The position numbers and the translations under genes were made by a program. Source: Niallia circulans (lineage in GTDB: Bacteria; Bacillota; Bacilli; Bacillales; Cytobacillaceae). From it: a stretch of 64,000 nt of DNA. Of this stretch, positions 8,333 through 17,274 are shown one piece after another (the first letter of the stretch is position 1; each line of letters starts with the position of its first letter). The stretch is from positions 1,240,001 through 1,304,000 of the forward strand of contig NZ_RIBP01000001.1 in the NCBI RefSeq assembly GCF_007273535.1, in the 5' to 3' direction. The notes beneath the pieces were generated by a model that was given only the letters and a program-made list of their open reading frames with translations, was not told the DNA's origin and did no database searches.

Positions 8333-9180
8333 CAGTTCACACCCTTTTCAAGTTTCATTTCTAATTCTGCAACTGCACTTAAAATTGCTGCTTCATCTGC
8401 TTCACTTGGACGGATATGATGGTTATCAGCCTTCTCCTCTAAATAAGGCACTCCTTGCCCTTTGACTGTATCTAAAATAATCGCAATCGGCTTATCATTT
8501 TGCGCTTTTCCTTTTTCGATTGCTTCATAGATTTCTTTTACAGAGGCACCGTCGATTTGCATGGCATAAAAACCAAAGGCATTAAATTTCTCTACGAAAT
8601 CCAGTGGATCAATAATATCCTTCGTTAATCCGTCTAGCTGTTTTTTATTATCATCCACAAATACTACAAGCTGATTCAGCTTATGATGTGCTGCAAATTG
8701 AAATGCCTCCCAGCACTGTCCTTCGTTTAATTCGCCATCTCCCACAATGCAATACGTGTAGTTGCCTTTATTAGCTAGTTTATGAGACAGAGCTACTCCA
8801 ACAGCCGCTGAGATTCCTTGCCCGAGAGAGCCTGTTGTCATATCAACACCTGGTGTTAAATTTTTGTCTGGATGTGAAGGCAGCTTCGTTCCATTTTGAT
8901 TTAGCGTATACAAAAGCTCTTCAGGGAAATAGCCTTTTGCCGCTAAGGTTGCATATAAACTCGGTCCACCATGGCCTTTTGATAGAATAAAATAATCTCG
9001 CTCATCCCAGTTTGGATTTTCAGGATCTATCCTCATCACTTCTCCATATAATACGGCCAACGTTTCAACAATGGACAAGCTTCCGCCATAATGGCCAAAA
9101 CCCAAATGGTTTAACTCTTTTAATGTTTTTAAGCGTATCTCATCTCGGAAAAGCTCCAACTTCTGTATATCCTCACTCAT
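8332..9180 (-). CDS. Transketolase, N-terminal (TPP-binding) subunit
   Basis: The protein is 282 aa. The TPP/Mg-binding motif runs from VGDGELNEGQCWEAFQFAAH to VDDNKK (about residues 140-180), with SKGHGGPSLYATLA and TGSLGQGISAAVG before it, all hallmarks of the transketolase N-terminal half. The ATG at 9178-9180 with a GGAGG 6-7 bases upstream is chosen over a start 42 bases earlier. It forms one enzyme with the following gene. Split transketolases are common in PTS-linked sugar operons of Firmicutes. Confidence 0.9.
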   Translation of the reverse strand: MSEDIQKLELFRDEIRLKTLKELNHLGFGHYGGSLSIVETLAVLYGEVMRIDPENPNWDERDYFILSKGHGGPSLYATLAAKGYFPEELLYTLNQNGTKLPSHPDKNLTPGVDMTTGSLGQGISAAVGVALSHKLANKGNYTYCIVGDGELNEGQCWEAFQFAAHHKLNQLVVFVDDNKKQLDGLTKDIIDPLDFVEKFNAFGFYAMQIDGASVKEIYEAIEKGKAQNDKPIAIILDTVKGQGVPYLEEKADNHHIRPSEADEAAILSAVAELEMKLEKGVN

Positions 9181-9263
9181 GCTTATTCCTCCTTCTTGTA
9201 AACAAATGACCTGCTTGATCAAAGATTCATCAAAAGCCCTTTGCGATTCTTAACTTCTTAGCA

Positions 9264-10643
9264 TTAAACACCAAGCTTTTGTGAGTTATTGCTGTCTTTG
9301 TTTTTCTTAAAAAAGCCAAATACCACAGCAAGTAAGACAAGACCAACAACCGTAATGGTAACACCAGTAGCGCCAAATGATTTAGCGACATTTCCAAGAA
9401 CAACTCCAGATACGGCGAAGTCAGCATCAGAAAATGTTGTGCTAACGAAGCCTAAATCTCCAAGTACAGGCATTAAGAATACAGGCAGGAAGGTGATTAA
9501 TAATCCATTAACAAAAGAACCGACCGTAGCTCCGTGCACCCCACCTGTTGCATTTCCAAAAACACCGGCTGTTGCACCAGTAAAGAAATGCGGGACTACA
9601 CCTGGCAAGATGATAACAGAGCCTGTTAGAGCAAGAATGACCATCCCGACAATACCGCCAGCAAAGCTTGAAAAGAATCCAATTAGCACTGCATTTGGTG
9701 CATATGGAAACACAATTGGACAATCAAGGGCAGGCTTAGAATTCGGAACTAGTTTAGTAGAAATCCCTTTAAACGCTGGGACGATTTCTGCTAAAACAAG
9801 ACGAACTCCTGAAAGGATGATAAATACTCCTGCTGCAAAAGTAACACCTTGAATAACAGAGAAAACAAGATAATGACTGCCATTACTTAGTTCCTGCTCT
9901 ACATAGGAAGGACCAGCAAAAAGCGCAATGATTACATAAAGAATTACCATCGTTAACGATATAGTCACAGAACTATCGCGCAGGAAGCCTAATCCTTTTG
10001 GAAAGTTAATCTCTTCTGTTGAACGCGATCCTTTTCCAACAAGCTTTCCAATAAGACCAGATGCAACATAGCCTAAGCTCGAAAAATGGCCAAATCCAAC
10101 ATTATTGTTGCCTGTAATTTTCCGCATAATCGGCTGACAAATCGCAGGAAACACTGCCATGATTAAACCTAGAGCAAGGGAACCAATAATAATGAGGGGA
10201 ATTCCTTTTAAACCAGAAACGACTAAGATAACAGCGAGCATACATGCCATATATAATGTATGATGACCAGTTAAAAAGATATATTTCAACCTTGTAAACC
10301 TTGCAATTAAAATGTTGGCAATCATGCCAAAGAACATAATAAAGGCTGTCGTACTGCCAAATTCGTTAAGTGCCACTGCAACAATCGCCTCGTTATTCGG
10401 AACAACACCTGTTACATTAAAGGCGTGCTGAAACATCTTTCCAAACGGATCGAGCGACTGAGTTATGATTCCAGCGCCTGCTGAAATGACAAGAAAGCCA
10501 AGAAACGTTTTAGTTGTCCCCTTCACGATTTCACTTGTTGGTTTTTTCTGTATAATAAGTCCTACTAATGAAATTAATGCAATTAAGACAGCTGGTTGGC
10601 TCAAAATATCCATCATCAATTTGAGAATTCTTTCACCCATCAT
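9264..10643 (-). CDS. PTS ascorbate-type transporter, subunit IIC (UlaA-like)
   Basis: The protein is 459 aa with about eleven hydrophobic segments. Family features include TKTFLGFLVISAGAGI, ALNEFGSTTAFIMFFGM, LTGHHTLYMACML, and the GATAGVFGNATGGVHGA stretch of the UlaA/SgaT family. It forms the membrane channel of a phosphotransferase system and works with IIB upstream. The known substrate of the prototype is L-ascorbate, but many paralogues take other sugar acids or pentitols, so the substrate here is open. SD AGGAGG lies 5 bases before the ATG. Confidence 0.9.
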   Translation of the reverse strand: MMGERILKLMMDILSQPAVLIALISLVGLIIQKKPTSEIVKGTTKTFLGFLVISAGAGIITQSLDPFGKMFQHAFNVTGVVPNNEAIVAVALNEFGSTTAFIMFFGMIANILIARFTRLKYIFLTGHHTLYMACMLAVILVVSGLKGIPLIIIGSLALGLIMAVFPAICQPIMRKITGNNNVGFGHFSSLGYVASGLIGKLVGKGSRSTEEINFPKGLGFLRDSSVTISLTMVILYVIIALFAGPSYVEQELSNGSHYLVFSVIQGVTFAAGVFIILSGVRLVLAEIVPAFKGISTKLVPNSKPALDCPIVFPYAPNAVLIGFFSSFAGGIVGMVILALTGSVIILPGVVPHFFTGATAGVFGNATGGVHGATVGSFVNGLLITFLPVFLMPVLGDLGFVSTTFSDADFAVSGVVLGNVAKSFGATGVTITVVGLVLLAVVFGFFKKNKDSNNSQKLGV

Positions 10644-10685
10644 ATATGCCTCCTTATAGTTCAGCTAAATTAGCAATTTGAATAG

Positions 10686-10967
10686 TTACAGCAAGCCCTT
10701 TTGTTGCAAGACTTCTTGTAGTTTCGCCCGTAGCCCATCCATATCTATGATGCTATCAATGACAATAACCTCACCTAAATGGCCCATTCCTGTGGCAATG
10801 TCCTTTGCCGCTATAAACAGATCTGCTGAATCTGGCGTTGCTGAGCTAAGGTCACAATGATCTACCTCAATCCCATTGATCCCAAGCTCTGTCAAAATTT
10901 GCTGCACGTTCATCTCCAACATAAAACTGCTTCCTAATCCTGTTCCACAGATTGCTAATATTTTCAT
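10686..10967 (-). CDS. PTS sugar transporter subunit IIB (UlaB-like)
   Basis: The protein is 93 aa with the phosphocysteine loop ICGTGLGSSFMLEM at residues 6-19, in which the cysteine accepts phosphate from IIA and passes it to the sugar. Length and sequence fit the lactose/ascorbate IIB fold. SD AGGAGG precedes the ATG. It lies between the PRD/EIIA regulator and IIC. No separate IIA gene is present, so the EIIA domain of the regulator or another IIA in the genome must donate phosphate. Confidence 0.92.
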   Translation of the reverse strand: MKILAICGTGLGSSFMLEMNVQQILTELGINGIEVDHCDLSSATPDSADLFIAAKDIATGMGHLGEVIVIDSIIDMDGLRAKLQEVLQQKGLL

Positions 10968-10994
10968 CGTAATTCCTCCTAATGTTTGTTTTTA

Positions 10995-13061
10995 TTAAAC
11001 CGCTTCCGAATATAGCTCGAATAACTGAAGAATGCTCTCGACTGACTCTGTTTCCTTTAATATTTCAATATTATTTTTATCGCTCAGCAGCTTCGTCAAT
11101 TGCGAAAGTGCTTTAAGATGTGTGGTATTATCGCTAGCCGCAATACAGAAAAACAAGCGGACAGGGTACCTTTCATCATTTAAAATATATACAGGCTCAT
11201 TAAGCTTAAGAAAGCTCATCCCTACTTGATTCACTCCCATTTCCGGCCGTGCATGCGGGATGGCAACTTCCGGACCAAGTACTACATATGGACCTAATGT
11301 TTTAATATTGGCAATCATCGCTTCTATATAAGAGGACTCAATTGTGCCTTTTTCTAGCAACGGATTTGCTGCAAATTTTAAAGCTTCCTCCCAATCGGGC
11401 AGTTGTTCGACAAGTTGAATTGTATCTTCTTTTAATAAATCGCTTAACACAGGTTGGTTCCTCCTCCTTTGAATATCTGTTTTTTTATGAAAAGTTAGTT
11501 GACTTAAAGCACTTGTTAATCCCTTTTCATCATATATATTTGCATGCCGCCCAATTGTTTGGACAAGCTCTTTCAAAGATATATCGTGGTATTGTATATT
11601 AAAAAGCTGCTGATATACTGCATTAACTAAGCTGTTCTTTTCATTTGGCGTCATTAATGGCTTAACATAAAAGCAAGGCAGCTTTGACTCGATCTCTACT
11701 GTCGAAAAAACAAGATCGTATTGATTAACATCCTCTTTTTGGTATCCTTGTAACGATAAGGTTTTTTCGACAGTAATCTCTGAGAAAAGCGACTCGACAA
11801 GATGTCTTACCATTAACGACGAGCTAACACCACTTGGACATACGACAATCGCCCGTTTTTTCTTCGGCATGACTTGCTTTGGTTTTGCTAATAATGCGCC
11901 AAAATGAATCGTAATAAAACCGATTTCTTCCTCGGGAATATTTATTCCTAATAGCAAGCCAATCGGCTGGATCAACTCCTGCACAATGGTATAAAGCTCG
12001 TTATGCTCATTTTTTATTTGTTTGATTAACGGATTATTTATCGGAATGCGATATTTCATTCGATAGTAAGCTGGCTTTAAATGCTGATACAAGGTTTGAA
12101 CAACTTCATCCTTTTTCTCAAACACAATGGCTGCTTTGTATTCGAAATCAAATACTAGCTGTTCACATAGGTTGAAGAGTAAGTCCCTCCCGCTACCTTG
12201 AGTAGAATAACTTCCTAATGAGAGACCCAATAATTGAATCGTAAAATAGCATAATTCATTTTCATCTGACTCTAAGTCAAGAACGTGAAATAACTCCTGT
12301 GCCACTAACCACATAGGGTCATTTTTTAATAACTCGATTTCATCATGATGAAATTGAATTAATTTCTGTTCTTCAAGCCGATAAGAATAGAAGATAAGAA
12401 AATAAGCAAATTGATGCAATCTTTCTTCCACAAAATATAAATCAAACACCTTTTCTATTTTGGTTAAAGCACCGTGAATGGAACCTAACTGAATTGGATT
12501 TGTTCGGTCGGTACCTAAATAACTAATAATGGTTGAAAAATAAGGAACTTGCAGCATCTTAGCTACATGATGCTGGAGAAGGATTCTCTTATCAGACTCT
12601 GTTCCAGAAAGATGGTAGCCCTTCTGCCTGGAATATCGAATTTCGACCAATGATGGCTGATTTTTTTCATTCGCCTTTTTCACATCTGATATAACTGTAT
12701 TTTTACTAACCTGTAAAAGCTGTGTTAAGTGCACAGATGAAATAGGTTCCTGCCGAATAAACAAATAGAAATAAATGAAGATTAAACGTTCCTCTTCTGT
12801 TAAAAAAATTGCTTGTTCCTTATTATCTGTTTGCTGTTTTTTATAATGAAACACCACCTCTTCTGGCACTTGAATATAATTTATTCCTTTGTACGCAATA
12901 CTCGGAAGCTCTTTCTCCTTTAACCAATAATTGATTTTATCCATATCATAGGCAATTTGCCGTTTGGATAATTGAGTTTGCTCGATAACCTGATTCATAG
13001 TTGTACTCTTCACTTTTAAAAGATATTCAAGTAAAAGTGCAGGTCGTTTATCAATCATCAT
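10995..13061 (-). CDS. BglG-type PRD regulator with EIIB-like and EIIA domains
   Basis: The protein is 688 aa. Order: two N-terminal HTH motifs (about 1-160), PRD1 (about 180-285) and PRD2 (about 290-395), an EIIB-Gat-like domain with VVCPSGVSSSLMV (about 403-490), and a C-terminal EIIA domain of the mannitol/fructose/ascorbate type (about 540-685) with the phosphorylatable His in VAIPHARPEMG. Such proteins activate PTS operons when phosphorylated by HPr and inhibited through IIB. It heads the operon IIB-IIC-transketolase and probably controls it. A cre-like site lies about 30 bp upstream. SD AGGAGG precedes two adjacent ATG codons. Confidence 0.9.
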   Translation of the reverse strand: MMIDKRPALLLEYLLKVKSTTMNQVIEQTQLSKRQIAYDMDKINYWLKEKELPSIAYKGINYIQVPEEVVFHYKKQQTDNKEQAIFLTEEERLIFIYFYLFIRQEPISSVHLTQLLQVSKNTVISDVKKANEKNQPSLVEIRYSRQKGYHLSGTESDKRILLQHHVAKMLQVPYFSTIISYLGTDRTNPIQLGSIHGALTKIEKVFDLYFVEERLHQFAYFLIFYSYRLEEQKLIQFHHDEIELLKNDPMWLVAQELFHVLDLESDENELCYFTIQLLGLSLGSYSTQGSGRDLLFNLCEQLVFDFEYKAAIVFEKKDEVVQTLYQHLKPAYYRMKYRIPINNPLIKQIKNEHNELYTIVQELIQPIGLLLGINIPEEEIGFITIHFGALLAKPKQVMPKKKRAIVVCPSGVSSSLMVRHLVESLFSEITVEKTLSLQGYQKEDVNQYDLVFSTVEIESKLPCFYVKPLMTPNEKNSLVNAVYQQLFNIQYHDISLKELVQTIGRHANIYDEKGLTSALSQLTFHKKTDIQRRRNQPVLSDLLKEDTIQLVEQLPDWEEALKFAANPLLEKGTIESSYIEAMIANIKTLGPYVVLGPEVAIPHARPEMGVNQVGMSFLKLNEPVYILNDERYPVRLFFCIAASDNTTHLKALSQLTKLLSDKNNIEILKETESVESILQLFELYSEAV

Positions 13062-13089
13062 TGAAACTACCTCCTGAAATAATCATATA

Positions 13090-13103
13090 ATAAAACGCTT
13101 ACA
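13090..13103. promoter_or_regulatory. cre-like site upstream of the PTS operon
   Basis: ATAAAACGCTTACA matches the Bacillus CcpA consensus TGWAANCGNTNWCA at all but the first two positions and lies upstream of the PRD regulator start. It suggests carbon catabolite repression of the operon; CcpA binding is inferred. Confidence 0.5.
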
Positions 13104-13340
13104 TTTAGAGATATCATTGGGAACAAACATTGGTATGCAGTCTTTAGCAAAATTGTGCTGAACCCCTGTCGAGACAAAGTTTTGTTTCCTCCTTATGCTT
13201 TATTGTCTCTATCTTACAAAGTACATTTGAGTATAACCATTTAATCATCCAGCCTCAAGAGTATTTTTTATTTGAAGGACTATTAGTCATTTGCAGCAAA
13301 ACATGGCAGATCTTCACAATTAAACCGACCAAATAAAAAA

Positions 13341-13368
13341 AGGCGTTCTCCAATTAAGGAAAACACCT
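13341..13368 (-). terminator. Terminator of the LysE-family gene
   Basis: Arms 13341-13351 and 13358-13368 form an 11-bp stem with two GT wobbles. On the minus strand it is followed by seven T residues. Confidence 0.75.
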
Positions 13369-13414
13369 GATTACACTGCTCTGCTATATTTTTAGAATTT
13401 CATTCATTTATAGA

Positions 13415-14047
13415 TTAAAATAATGCTTGAATCCCAATATAAAATTCATATAAGAAATAGAAACCGAATCCAAACAATAAAATACCCGCAATAATAGAGG
13501 TCCATTTAATCATTTGGCGGTTCATTATTTTTCTTGTAAATGACACAATTGTTAACAAACCAATATCGTGCAATAAGATTCCTGTAATAATTCCTAATGC
13601 GACAATGATAAAGCTGTTTGATTCACTGCCTTTATAGGAATCTGCTAACACAGCTCCAAATACAGATACCCAAAACACTAAATTCCCCGGTGATACCGCG
13701 ACAAGCAGGCCATTGCGATATGTTTTGAAAAAGGATTTGTTGACCTTTTCACCCGCCATGGTAATATCCTTATCTGCATTTTTAATAGAATCATAGGCGA
13801 GAAAAAATAAAAATATCGCTCCGACAATCCATAATGGCATTTGTATAAAGGGAATTGCTAATATCTTCGCTAACCCTAAATACAGTGCTATTATCAAGAT
13901 TAAATCAACAGTCATACCTCCGATACCAACTGCCCATCCATGCAAAAAACCATTCTTTAAGCCCTGCTTCGTCATCTCAACTGTAATTGCTCCTACCGGC
14001 ATTGCAATCGCAAGCCCAACCATAACATAAGCAAAATACAAACTCAC
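13415..14047 (-). CDS. LysE/RhtB family amino-acid exporter
   Basis: The protein is 210 aa with six hydrophobic segments, the normal length. The N-terminal MPVGAITVEMTKQGLKNGF motif (about 16-34) and VSPGNLVFWVSVFG in the middle (about 117-130) are the LysE-type signature. These proteins export amino acids or related metabolites from the cytoplasm. It is a single gene with its own terminator. The substrate cannot be assigned. Confidence 0.87.
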   Translation of the reverse strand: MSLYFAYVMVGLAIAMPVGAITVEMTKQGLKNGFLHGWAVGIGGMTVDLILIIALYLGLAKILAIPFIQMPLWIVGAIFLFFLAYDSIKNADKDITMAGEKVNKSFFKTYRNGLLVAVSPGNLVFWVSVFGAVLADSYKGSESNSFIIVALGIITGILLHDIGLLTIVSFTRKIMNRQMIKWTSIIAGILLFGFGFYFLYEFYIGIQALF

Positions 14048-14211
14048 ATAAACACTTCTTTCAACTCATAAGATTCCTTCTTACGTCCGTTTATATGAAT
14101 TATTATACATTATAATTTATAAAAATGAAATATTATCCAATAATTTTTTCTAGTAATTTATTAAGTCATCTTAAATGATTCATGTGCTTTTAGTTTTAAA
14201 TGTTTCTTCTG

Positions 14212-14601
14212 CTAACAGATTTCTCCTCCAGGAACAGTGAAAAAATCCAGTCCGTTATCACCAGTCAATACCCACCCCTCGAAATAAGTACTATTATGAA
14301 ACAAATCGAAGTACAAATCATTCTCTAACTTAACGGAAAGTAGAAAAAGCTCCTCATAAAAAGTAATTTCCACTATCTTTCTATTCTTAATTAGTTTTTC
14401 CAAACTTTTTCTAGAGAATTTATCAGGGGCTGACACACAATCTGACTCACCGATAAGTATGCCACCTTTATCTCTTAATCTCCAAGGACATTCAACTGAT
14501 AACTGAGAATGCTCAAAAATCAGCCGGAGAAATCTCCTCTTTTCTGTGTCAACATCTATTAGTTTTTGACCATAAAAATACGAAAAGTCTAAATCACTCA
14601 T
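14212..14601 (-). CDS. Small hypothetical protein, DUF6188-like
   Basis: The product is 129 aa, mixed alpha/beta and soluble, with no signal peptide. The pattern of beta strands ending in FEGWVL and a terminal VPGG resembles DUF6188/immunity-type small proteins, in which a tyrosine or phenylalanine precedes EAW and the chain ends near a Pro-Gly-Gly. The ATG at 14599-14601 is chosen because AAGGTGA lies 5-6 bases before it; a GTG three codons upstream would overlap that SD. No toxin gene is adjacent, so a role in toxin immunity is not supported by context. Confidence 0.5.
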   Translation of the reverse strand: MSDLDFSYFYGQKLIDVDTEKRRFLRLIFEHSQLSVECPWRLRDKGGILIGESDCVSAPDKFSRKSLEKLIKNRKIVEITFYEELFLLSVKLENDLYFDLFHNSTYFEGWVLTGDNGLDFFTVPGGEIC

Positions 14602-14783
14602 GTAAATCACCTTTTAATTATTATTTGAATTTAGCAGTAAATAAAATCTTACAACATCTTCTTCTACCTTAATTCTAAACCACCATACCATTTTTATCCA
14701 ATATTACTCCTTTTACAGTCTTCTAAGGGCCAAGGATTGTATAATATTAAATATTATGCAGGAATCACTATCTGATAAGGTAC

Positions 14784-15533
14784 CTACCCTAATTTACGCT
14801 TAAACTCTTTACTAGCAAAAACGTAAGCTATAATCGTTATCCCAACACACCAGGCAAGCGCGATCCAAATTTCATTTCCAACAACACCATCATATAAGAG
14901 GGCACGAATACTATTCACGATTGACGTCACCGGCTGGTTCTCTGCGAACACCCGAACAATTGTAGGCATCGTTTCTGTCGGAACAAAGGCAGAACTTATA
15001 AAGGGCAGGAATACTAGTGGATAGGAATAGGCTGTTGCCCCTTCCATTGAAACTGCCGTTAATCCCGGGATAATCGCCAGCCATGTTAGTGCCAGAGTAA
15101 ATAAACCTAATATTCCAGCAACTGCAAGCCACTCGACGATATGAGCGCTCGTACGGAAACCCATTAAAAGTGCGACAAGAATAACCACGACGACAGTAAT
15201 TGCATTCGAAACAAGTGATGTTAACACATGAGCCCATAATACGGAAGAGCGCTTGATAGGCATGGTAATAAATCTTGCCATTAAACCGCTCTTAACATCA
15301 TTAAACAGCCTTACAGAAGTATAAGCGACACCAGATGCAATCGCCATCAGCAAAATTCCCGGTAATAAATAATTAACGTAGTTATCCGTACCTGTCTTGA
15401 TGGCCCCACCAAATACGTAAACAAACAGCAGCATCATCATTATCGGCGTAATTGCCACAGTAATAATCGTATCAGGGCTACGCATGATATTTCGCATTAA
15501 ACGCCCAAGTAGCACCCCAGTATTGTTGTTCAT
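14784..15533 (-). CDS. ABC transporter permease (DrrB/ABC-2 type)
   Basis: The protein is 249 aa with six hydrophobic segments and belongs to the ABC-2 permease family that exports drugs, antibiotics or lipids. The segment FNDVKSGLMARFITMPIKRSS (about 77-97) is the typical cytoplasmic coupling motif, and FISSAFVPTETMP is the conserved C-terminal half motif. The start codon immediately follows the stop of the ATPase gene, so the two are co-translated. The substrate is unknown. Control by the PadR gene upstream is likely. Confidence 0.88.
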   Translation of the reverse strand: MNNNTGVLLGRLMRNIMRSPDTIITVAITPIMMMLLFVYVFGGAIKTGTDNYVNYLLPGILLMAIASGVAYTSVRLFNDVKSGLMARFITMPIKRSSVLWAHVLTSLVSNAITVVVVILVALLMGFRTSAHIVEWLAVAGILGLFTLALTWLAIIPGLTAVSMEGATAYSYPLVFLPFISSAFVPTETMPTIVRVFAENQPVTSIVNSIRALLYDGVVGNEIWIALAWCVGITIIAYVFASKEFKRKLG

Positions 15534-16295
15534 TTATTTCTCCTCCTTTTTGCTAATGATTGCGAGGTAGATTTCCTCTAATGTCGGCTGCTTCTCGATG
15601 TATTCCACTTCCGCTTTCGGAAACATCTGTTTAAGTTCCGTTAGGGTACCTGTCGTGATGATCTTTCCGCCATGCAAAATGGAAATACGGTCTGCCAGTT
15701 GTTCGGCTTCCTCTAAGTACTGGGTTGTCAGCAAGATCGTTGTGCCACCGCCAGCAAGCTCTTTAACGGTATTCCAGACTTCAAGTCGTGCTTCAGGATC
15801 AAGTCCTGTTGTCGGTTCATCGAGAAAAATGACTTCAGGATTCCCAATCAGGCTCATGGCAATATCAAGCCGGCGCCTCATCCCGCCCGAATATTTGTCA
15901 GCACGAAGATTGGCCGCTTCAAGCAGACTGAATTTTGCAAGAAGGTTATCAGCGACTTGTGCTGGATTGGATACTCTCCGCAGCTTAGCAATCATCAGCA
16001 GATTTTCTCTTCCTGTCAGCATACCGTCTAAAGCGGAAAACTGACCTGTCAGACTAATGCTTTTGCGAACAAGATCAGGTTGAACCACAACATTGTTGCC
16101 ACATATAGCAACCTCACCACCATCAGGCTTCAGCAGCGTTGACAGAATATTTACCGTTGTCGTTTTACCAGCTCCATTTGAGCCAAGCAGTGCAAAAATT
16201 TCACCACGCTGGACTTCAAAATTTACCCCTTTTAAAACCGCTTTGTCTTTAAAGGATTTCTTAAGCCCTGAAACAGAAATTATTGGATTGCTCAT
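15534..16295 (-). CDS. ABC transporter ATP-binding protein (DrrA-like)
   Basis: The protein is 253 aa. Walker A GSNGAGKTT (about 38-46), Q-loop SLTGQFSALD, signature YSGGMRRRLDIA (about 138) and Walker B VIFLDEPTTGLDP (about 159) are all present, so the ATPase looks functional. The TTQYLEEAEQLADRI stretch is typical of daunorubicin-type exporters. It forms one unit with the permease directly downstream. A 20-base sequence shared with the PadR promoter lies about 50 bp upstream. Confidence 0.92.
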   Translation of the reverse strand: MSNPIISVSGLKKSFKDKAVLKGVNFEVQRGEIFALLGSNGAGKTTTVNILSTLLKPDGGEVAICGNNVVVQPDLVRKSISLTGQFSALDGMLTGRENLLMIAKLRRVSNPAQVADNLLAKFSLLEAANLRADKYSGGMRRRLDIAMSLIGNPEVIFLDEPTTGLDPEARLEVWNTVKELAGGGTTILLTTQYLEEAEQLADRISILHGGKIITTGTLTELKQMFPKAEVEYIEKQPTLEEIYLAIISKKEEK

Positions 16296-16346
16296 TTTTT
16301 TGCCTCCTAAAGAATAATTTTAGAACTAGCTATATAGTCTGACTAA

Positions 16347-16366
16347 TATTCAGTATTACTTAGTAC
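16347..16366. promoter_or_regulatory. PadR-operon repeat, copy in front of the ABC genes
   Basis: TATTCAGTATTACTTAGTAC differs by one base from the sequence at 17203-17222 in front of the PadR gene. It contains the overlapping small palindromes AGTA-T-TACT and TACT-T-AGTA. A weaker relative (TATTCAGTCTGTATTTAGTC) lies at 16411-16430. Likely a PadR operator. Confidence 0.55.
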
Positions 16367-16439
16367 CAGAATAAAAATATAACTGAATAACGAGCGACAA
16401 TAATACCAGCTATTCAGTCTGTATTTAGTCTATTCCATT

Positions 16440-16781
16440 TCACTTTTTACCCAATTCATCTTTGATACTCTTATTCAAATCTTCACGGTACTTAGCAACA
16501 TATGTTTTAGCGTTTGCGACAAGCTCGTCAGCAAATGCGGCGACATCTTCACCAGTTATCTCCAGCACTTGTCTGCCTTCTGCTGCACCACCTTCGAATA
16601 AATCTATTAATTCATACTGAATACGCAGCATATCCATTCCGTTGCCTGCTGAGAATTGCCACATATAGTTTTGGATTTTCTTAAACACAAACTGGTAGTT
16701 CTCTGGCAATGCCTCAACTCGTGCCATCATCATCTTATATTCTTTTTTATCACCAAGCATTTTTTTAAACATTTCCAACAT
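16440..16781 (-). CDS. DUF1048 domain-containing protein
   Basis: The protein is 113 aa, mainly helical, and matches the DUF1048 family (MFKKMLGDKKEYKMMMARVEALP, NYMWQFSAGNGMDML, ITGEDVAAFADELV). Members are regularly found with a PadR regulator and often next to an ABC exporter, as here, and some are annotated as abortive-phage-like helical bundles without known activity. It lies between the PadR gene and the ABC pair on the same strand. SD AGGAGG precedes the ATG. Confidence 0.85.
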   Translation of the reverse strand: MLEMFKKMLGDKKEYKMMMARVEALPENYQFVFKKIQNYMWQFSAGNGMDMLRIQYELIDLFEGGAAEGRQVLEITGEDVAAFADELVANAKTYVAKYREDLNKSIKDELGKK

Positions 16782-16849
16782 TTTATTTTCCTCCTTGTTT
16801 TAAGGCTAATTAACCATTTCGATACTAATCAGCAGCATATCTCATGATG

Positions 16850-17176
16850 CTATGTTGACTTTAAGACACCAATTTTTGAAGATACGAAATCCCACTTTTT
16901 CCAAAATAATTCAAGCTCTTGCCGCCCAGCCTCATTAAGTGAATAAAACTTTCGCGGCGGTCCCATATCAGATGGTTTCTTTTCTATGTTCACTAGATTT
17001 TTCTTCTCGAGTCGAACAAGAATGGTGTAGACTGTCCCTTCCACAACCTCAGTAAACCCAAGCTCATTTAAGCGACGGGTAATTTCGTAGCCATAGGTTT
17101 CTTTACGGCTGATGATTTCCAACACACAGCCCTCCAAAGAACCCTTAAGCATTTCAGTTAAATTTTCGATGTTCAG
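16850..17176 (-). CDS. PadR family transcriptional regulator (start uncertain)
   Basis: The winged-helix core reads LTEMLKGSLEGCVLEII, YGYEITRRLNELG, EGTVYTILVRLEKKNLV and GPPRKFYSLNEAGRQELE, which is a PadR-type repressor of about 108 aa. Homologues begin at the equivalent of LNIENLTEM; here that codon is CTG (17174-17176), only two bases after GAGGAGG, and no ATG, GTG or TTG fits well. The ATG at 17248 would place the operator repeats inside the gene. I therefore give the CTG as the most likely boundary. It probably represses itself, the DUF1048 gene and the ABC genes through the repeats at 17203, 17259 and 16347. Confidence 0.75.
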   Translation of the reverse strand: MNIENLTEMLKGSLEGCVLEIISRKETYGYEITRRLNELGFTEVVEGTVYTILVRLEKKNLVNIEKKPSDMGPPRKFYSLNEAGRQELELFWKKWDFVSSKIGVLKST

Positions 17177-17202
17177 CGCCTCCTCTATTTTGTACGACTT
17201 AT

Positions 17203-17222
17203 ATTCAGTGTTACTTAGTACT
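17203..17222. promoter_or_regulatory. PadR-operon repeat, copy A upstream of PadR
   Basis: TATTCAGTGTTACTTAGTAC is nearly identical to the copy before the ABC genes. It lies within 30 bp of the presumed PadR start. Confidence 0.55.
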
Positions 17223-17258
17223 AAATTAAAAATGATACCGAACAGCATTTAGTTAGCT

Positions 17259-17274
17259 ATTCAGTATTACTGAT
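17259..17274. promoter_or_regulatory. PadR-operon repeat, copy B upstream of PadR
   Basis: TATTCAGTATTACTGA is a third, shorter copy of the same sequence, 56 bp from copy A. Two copies flank the likely PadR promoter. Confidence 0.5.

Larger units (their letters stand above)
13062..13414. other. Intergenic region, PRD regulator to LysE gene
   Basis: It holds the promoter side of the leftward PTS operon, including the cre-like site, and the terminator of the LysE-type gene. I see no further gene. Confidence 0.6.

Noticed and set aside
9289..9852. 187-codon frame antisense to the IIC gene
   Set aside because: Shadow of the real PTS gene; Pro/Thr/Lys composition, no SD.
15598..16044. 148-codon frame antisense to the ABC ATPase
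   Set aside because: Shadow frame; the opposite strand carries all Walker motifs.
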